A DNA stretch of 64,000 nt from Isoetes taiwanensis (lineage: Eukaryota; Streptophyta; Lycopodiopsida; Isoetales; Isoetaceae). The notes beneath the pieces are model-generated. The model was not told the DNA's origin, searched no databases, and saw only the letters and a program-made list of their open reading frames with translations. Positions 60,563-64,000 of this stretch are shown here, piece by piece; the first letter of the stretch is position 1, and every line of letters starts with the position of its first letter. Both the position numbers and the translations under genes were made by a program. Location: contig JAJEKV010000915.1 of NCBI GenBank assembly GCA_021234155.1, positions 1 to 64,000 on the forward strand, read 5' to 3'.

Positions 60563-61320
60563 TTAATTTTTTAAAGATAAAAAATAATTTAATAAACTTT
60601 CTTTTAAAATACAAACTAAAGTAATCGGCATAAAACCATGCTGAATTCCACAAATTTCATAACATGCACCATAAAAATAACCCATTTTTTCTATAAATAA
60701 ATTAATTTGATTTAATCTACCTGGACAAGCATCTATTTTAACTCCAAACGATGGAATTGACCAACTATGTAATACATCTATAGAAGTTATTAATAAACGT
60801 AAAAAAGTTTTAATAGGTAAAAGTATTCGTTTTGTTGTTTCAAGTAATCTAAAACTTCCATCTGAATTTATAGAAATTCCATCAATAATTAAAAGATAAG
60901 CTGTATATTTTAAAATTTTTTGGGTTGATTTTAAATTACAAGAAGTTTTAATTTTAAAAAAATCAGTAATTTCATATGACCAAAACCACTGATGTCCAAT
61001 TATTTTTATATTCATATCTGGAGAGGTAGTTTCATCCATTGCATATAATAAAGTAAATGAAGGAATTGATAATATTAGTAAAGTTAAAGCTGGAACTGAT
61101 GTCCAGATAATTTCTAAATCTTTTGAATGAACAAATTTACGTTTTTCAATATTTTCAAATTCATTAAAATTAATTATAATATGGTATAATGTCCAACCCA
61201 CAATTAATATAATAAAAATAATAATTAACAACAAATGTTGATTAAATTCTAAAATGTTTAATTGTATTGAGCTATTTGGTTCTTGAAAATTTGTTTTTAA
61301 AATAAAAATTATTTTTATTT
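60563..61320 (-). CDS. cox2: Cytochrome c oxidase subunit 2, the only intact copy
   Basis: Complex IV subunit with the Cu-A centre. The frame is open from about 61320 to 60563, about 250 codons, the normal length. There is no ATG: the frame starts after a TAA near 61323, and the conserved part (Phe-Gln-Glu-Pro ... Glu-Phe-Asn-Gln-His) lies upstream of the first TTG at 61234, so a non-ATG start such as ATA or ATT is likely. Two membrane helices, Gly-His-Gln-Trp-Phe-Trp-Ser-Tyr-Glu, Leu-His-Ser-Trp and the Cu-A ligands in Cys-Tyr-Glu-Ile-Cys-Gly-Ile-Gln-His-Gly-Phe-Met are intact. Confidence 0.92.
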
Positions 61321-61426
61321 ATTTTTGATTTTTACTAAACTTTTTGTAAGTTTTATAACAAAAATTAGAATTTTCATATGTTTAAATCAATTCTTTTATT
61401 CGTTTTTTATGAGAGTAAATTAAAAT

Positions 61427-61502
61427 GTTAAAAATGGGATTTGAACCCATGAAAAATAAATAGGGTATGAGCCTATTGAGTGTACCAACTCTCCTTTTTA
61501 AC
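61427..61502 (-). tRNA. trnM: tRNA-Met(CAU), array copy
   Basis: Same cloverleaf as at 52915-52990, in the unit that follows the intact cox2. Confidence 0.8.
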
Positions 61503-61544
61503 TAAAATTTATATATATATATATATAAATTAAAAAAAATAATT

Positions 61545-61715
61545 TGAAATTATTAAAAAAATTATAACAGCATAGAATGCCCAAAGTAAAAGAACTTCCC
61601 AAAATGCAAATATAAATCGTGGATTCTTTCGTTTTGATCGAATTTCAATCTCACGATCCTGAATCCATACATTTATTTTTTTTCCATTTTTTTAACAAAT
61701 GAAAAAAAATAATAA
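61545..61715 (-). pseudogene. Small membrane-anchored ORF, diverged copy 4
   Basis: Same frame as the other copies but with substitutions in the Lys-Lys-Ile-Asn-Val-Trp-Ile-Gln-Asp-Arg segment, and the start region reads ATG followed shortly by a stop in that frame because a base is missing. It may be non-functional, or start elsewhere. Confidence 0.4.
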
Positions 61716-61800
61716 GTTTTGAAGAAAAACTTTAAGATCATCTCCAACAATTTTTTAATTATTTTAATTTTTTTAATTTATTTTATCATTTAAAAAGTTA
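61716..61800. other. Unused tail-like module upstream of the small ORF
   Basis: Contains a Lys-Lys-Leu-Leu-Glu-like, Asp-Asp-Leu-Lys-Val-Phe module (61720-61760) related to cob tails B and C, not joined to a cob frame. Confidence 0.45.
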
Positions 61801-61811
61801 TCAGGAAATAA

Positions 61812-63279
61812 AAAAAAATAAATTTTTTAATAAAAAAATTATACATTTTAGTTATAAATAAAAAAAAATTGCTTCGTTAACGTTAAACCCTCTAATTACT
61901 GCTAAAACAAAAAGAACAAATATTACTTTAAATAGTAAGAAAAAATTGTACCATTTGTGAATAAAAACTTTAAGATCCTTCCACAATTTCTTAATTTTTG
62001 AATTACTTAAAAAAATTAAAAGATTTATAATAAATAAAAAGAATTTCTAAACTTCCTGAAAAAGGTAATAAAAATAAAAAAAAAAAAATAATAAAAAGGT
62101 CGCTATTTGACCGGCAAAAATGTAAATATCCTTTGGAGGACACTGACCCAACCAACCTAAAATTAGAAAATCTGCAATAATAGAAAAATAACAAATTTTA
62201 AAAAAGATTCTTGAACTAACATCTTTTGTTAAAGATGTATTTAAAAAAGGTAATAAAAATAAAACAAATAAAGAAAAAAACATGATTAAAATACCAGCAA
62301 TTTTATGAGGAATAGAACGTAAAATGGCATAAAAAGGTAAAAAATACCATTCTGGAACAATTTTTAGTGGTGTATGAATTGAATCTGCAACAAGATAATT
62401 GTTTGGATCTCCTAACCAATTAGGATAGTAGAATACAAAAATTGCAAAAACTAAAACAAATGACCAAAATGCAAATAAATCTTTTCCAAAAAAATATGGA
62501 TAAAAAAAAATTTGATCTACTCCCGTAGAATCATTACTTATTGGAGCACTTGATCCTTCTTTATGCAATAAAACTAAATGAATGAAAACCACTCCAACCA
62601 TGACAAAAGGTAAAAAAAAATGAAAGGTAAAAAATCTATTCAAAGTAGGATTGTTAACAGTAAATCCTCCCCAAAGCCATTCAACTATCGATTGACCAAA
62701 TTTTGGAATTATACTAAACATACTTGTAATTACCGTTGCCCCCAAAAACTCATTTGACCCCAAGGAAGAACGTACCCTAAAAAGCAGTAGCCATCATTAA
62801 TAAAAAAAAATAAAATAATGCCAGTAAACCATAAAAATTCACGAGGTTTTACATAAGAACTGTAATATAAATTTCGTAAAATATGAGAATAAACTACAAA
62901 AAACATAGATGCTCCATTCGAATGAATATAACGAATTAACCACCCGTTATTTACATCCCGCATAATAAATTCGACTGATAGAAATGCCAAATCTATATGT
63001 GGTGTATAGAACATTGCTAAAAACAATCCTGATACTATTTGAATTACTAAACTAAGTCCAGCCAAAGAACCAAAACTCCAAGTATAAGTTAAATTACTTG
63101 GGGTACTATAATATATCAAATGATTACTAAAAATTGAAAAAAAAAATAATTTTATGACATCGAAAATATTTATTTATAAAAGTAAACACTTCAGTGTTTA
63201 CTTTTATAAATAAATATTTAATGAACGTTAATTTTGGTAAAACTTTTTTTAAAATTATATTAATATTATTATTAATCAT
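61812..63279 (-). pseudogene. cob: Cytochrome b, array copy 5 (tail D), frameshifted
   Basis: Full-length homology, broken by single-base changes: a shorter C run near 62741 (five C instead of six), altered A runs near 62780-62815, 62890 and 63140, and a longer A run near 62085. The tail (tail D) starts like tail C (Lys-Ile-Lys-Lys-Leu-Trp-Lys-Asp-Leu-Lys-Val-Phe) but continues differently, and one extra base near 62008 would end the protein right after the core. All lesions are in homopolymers, so sequencing error is a strong option. Confidence 0.85.
63166..63217. repeat. 52-bp perfect palindrome in cob, TC centre
   Basis: Same palindrome as at 60319-60370. Confidence 0.92.
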
Positions 63280-63307
63280 TTTTTTTATTTTTTTTTTATT
63301 AAAAAAT

Positions 63308-63383
63308 CTTTTTAATGGGATTTGAACCCATATTATATATACTTTAAAAAGTATTGTGTCTTACCATTTTAGACGATAAAAAG
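63308..63383 (-). tRNA. tRNA-Glu-like, array copy 5
   Basis: As at 54821-54896, with a six-base A/T-only anticodon loop. Confidence 0.55.
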
Positions 63384-63429
63384 AAATAAAAATTTTTATA
63401 TTTTATTTAATTTTTTAAAGATAAAAAAT

Positions 63430-64000
63430 AATTTAATAAACTTTCTTTTAAAATACAAACTAAAGTAATCGGCATAAAACCATGCTGAATTCCACAAATT
63501 TCATAACATGCACCATAAAAATAACCCATTTTTTCTATAAATAAATTAATTTGATTTAATCTACCTGGACAAGCATCTATTTTAACTCCAAACGATGGAA
63601 TTGACCAACTATGTAATACATCTATAGAAGTTATTAATAAACGTAAAAAAGTTTTAATAGGTAAAAGTCGTTTTGTTGTTTCAAGTAATCTAAAACTTCC
63701 ATCTGAATTTATAGAAATTCCATCAATAATTAAAAGATAAGCTGTATATTTTAAAATTTTTTGGGTTGATTTTAAATTACAAGAAGTTTTAATTTTAAAA
63801 AATCAGTAATTTCATATGACCAAAACCACTGATGTCCAATTAGTTTTTTTATATTATATCCATATCTGGAGAGGTAGTTTCATCCATTGCATATAATAAA
63901 GTAAATGAAAGAATTGATAATATTAGTAAAATTAAAGCTGGAACTGATGTCCAGATAATTTCTAAATCTTTTGAATGAACAAATTTACGTTTTTCAATAT
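63430..64000 (-). pseudogene. cox2: cox2, array copy 5, frameshifted, cut by window edge
   Basis: Matches cox2 from its 3' end up to about the first membrane helix, where the window ends. It has the insertion after the Ile-Gly-His-Gln codons (63836-63860) and the short run near 63800 seen in copies 1 and 2, but the Cu-A end (63470-63620) is like the intact copy. This mosaic suggests recombination between units. Confidence 0.85.

Noticed and set aside
50368-63279. Recoded genetic code (TGA as Trp)
   Set aside because: Conserved Trp codons in cox1, cox3, cob and nad genes are TGG, and the frames close at standard stops.

Overview
This window is a piece of a mitochondrial genome from a protist. 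It is very AT-rich, and every gene I can recognise lies on the minus strand. The recognised reading frames work with the standard genetic code: tryptophan is TGG, and TGA is not needed inside a conserved frame. The gene set includes nad7, nad9, nad11, atp8 and many ribosomal proteins (rps2, rps4, rps8, rps10, rps11, rps12, rps13, rps14, rpl2, rpl5, rpl6, rpl16). The order rps10-rps8-rpl6-rps2-rps4 and a nad11 divided into an iron-sulfur part and a molybdopterin-like part are features I associate with stramenopiles. The order of genes and fragments rps12 .. rpl5 - nad1 - (gap) - rps11 - rpl2 resembles the diatom/ochrophyte arrangement. Diatom or another ochrophyte is therefore my best guess, as an inference from gene order remembered without a database. 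I see no rRNA, nad5 or atp9 here.

Layout from left to right. 1-14.1 kb: about three and a half tandem units of about 3.9 kb. Each carries a partial nad6 3' end, tRNA-Gln, tRNA-Val, a decayed half-copy of a chimeric ORF, a second short nad6 3' end, and a long chimeric ORF (about 660 codons) whose first part is derived from cox3. The array ends at the complete nad6 (13462-14091). 14.1-18.2 kb: two decayed copies of a nad11 segment, then nad11 itself, split by a 108-codon ORF. 18.7-24.5 kb: a normal stretch with rps13, nad4, atp8, three tRNAs, nad3, cox1, tRNA-Lys, nad4L and rps14. 24.6-27.4 kb: a decayed cob-cox2 unit that still holds a normal-looking tRNA-Glu. 27.5-38.6 kb: a region of extreme A/T richness with tandem repeats (149 bp and 45 bp) in which islands of rpl2, rps11, nad1, rpl5, tRNA-Cys and rps12 survive only in part. 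38.9-50.2 kb: a well-preserved block with five tRNAs, rps4, rps2, rpl6, rps8, tRNA-Phe, rps10, atp6, nad2, nad9, nad7, rpl16, an ORF in the rps3 position, and cox3. 50.2-64 kb: an array of about five cob-cox2 units with a period of about 2.8-2.9 kb.

The recognised genes serve respiratory complexes I (nad1, 2, 3, 4, 4L, 6, 7, 9, 11), III (cob), IV (cox1-3) and V (atp6, atp8), or the mitochondrial ribosome and its tRNAs. The striking points are: (i) the tandem chimeric ORF with a cox3-derived start and several hairpins inside its coding sequence; (ii) cob copies that share one core but carry different C-terminal tails, with a 52-bp palindrome whose centre is flipped in one copy; (iii) nad2 with an in-frame insertion of about 355 residues containing paired CxxC modules; (iv) nad11 carried in one reading frame by three pieces separated by only two stop codons. 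Many copies differ by one or two bases in homopolymer runs, so unpolished long-read error or a mis-assembled repeat must be kept in mind, especially for 27.5-38.6 kb.
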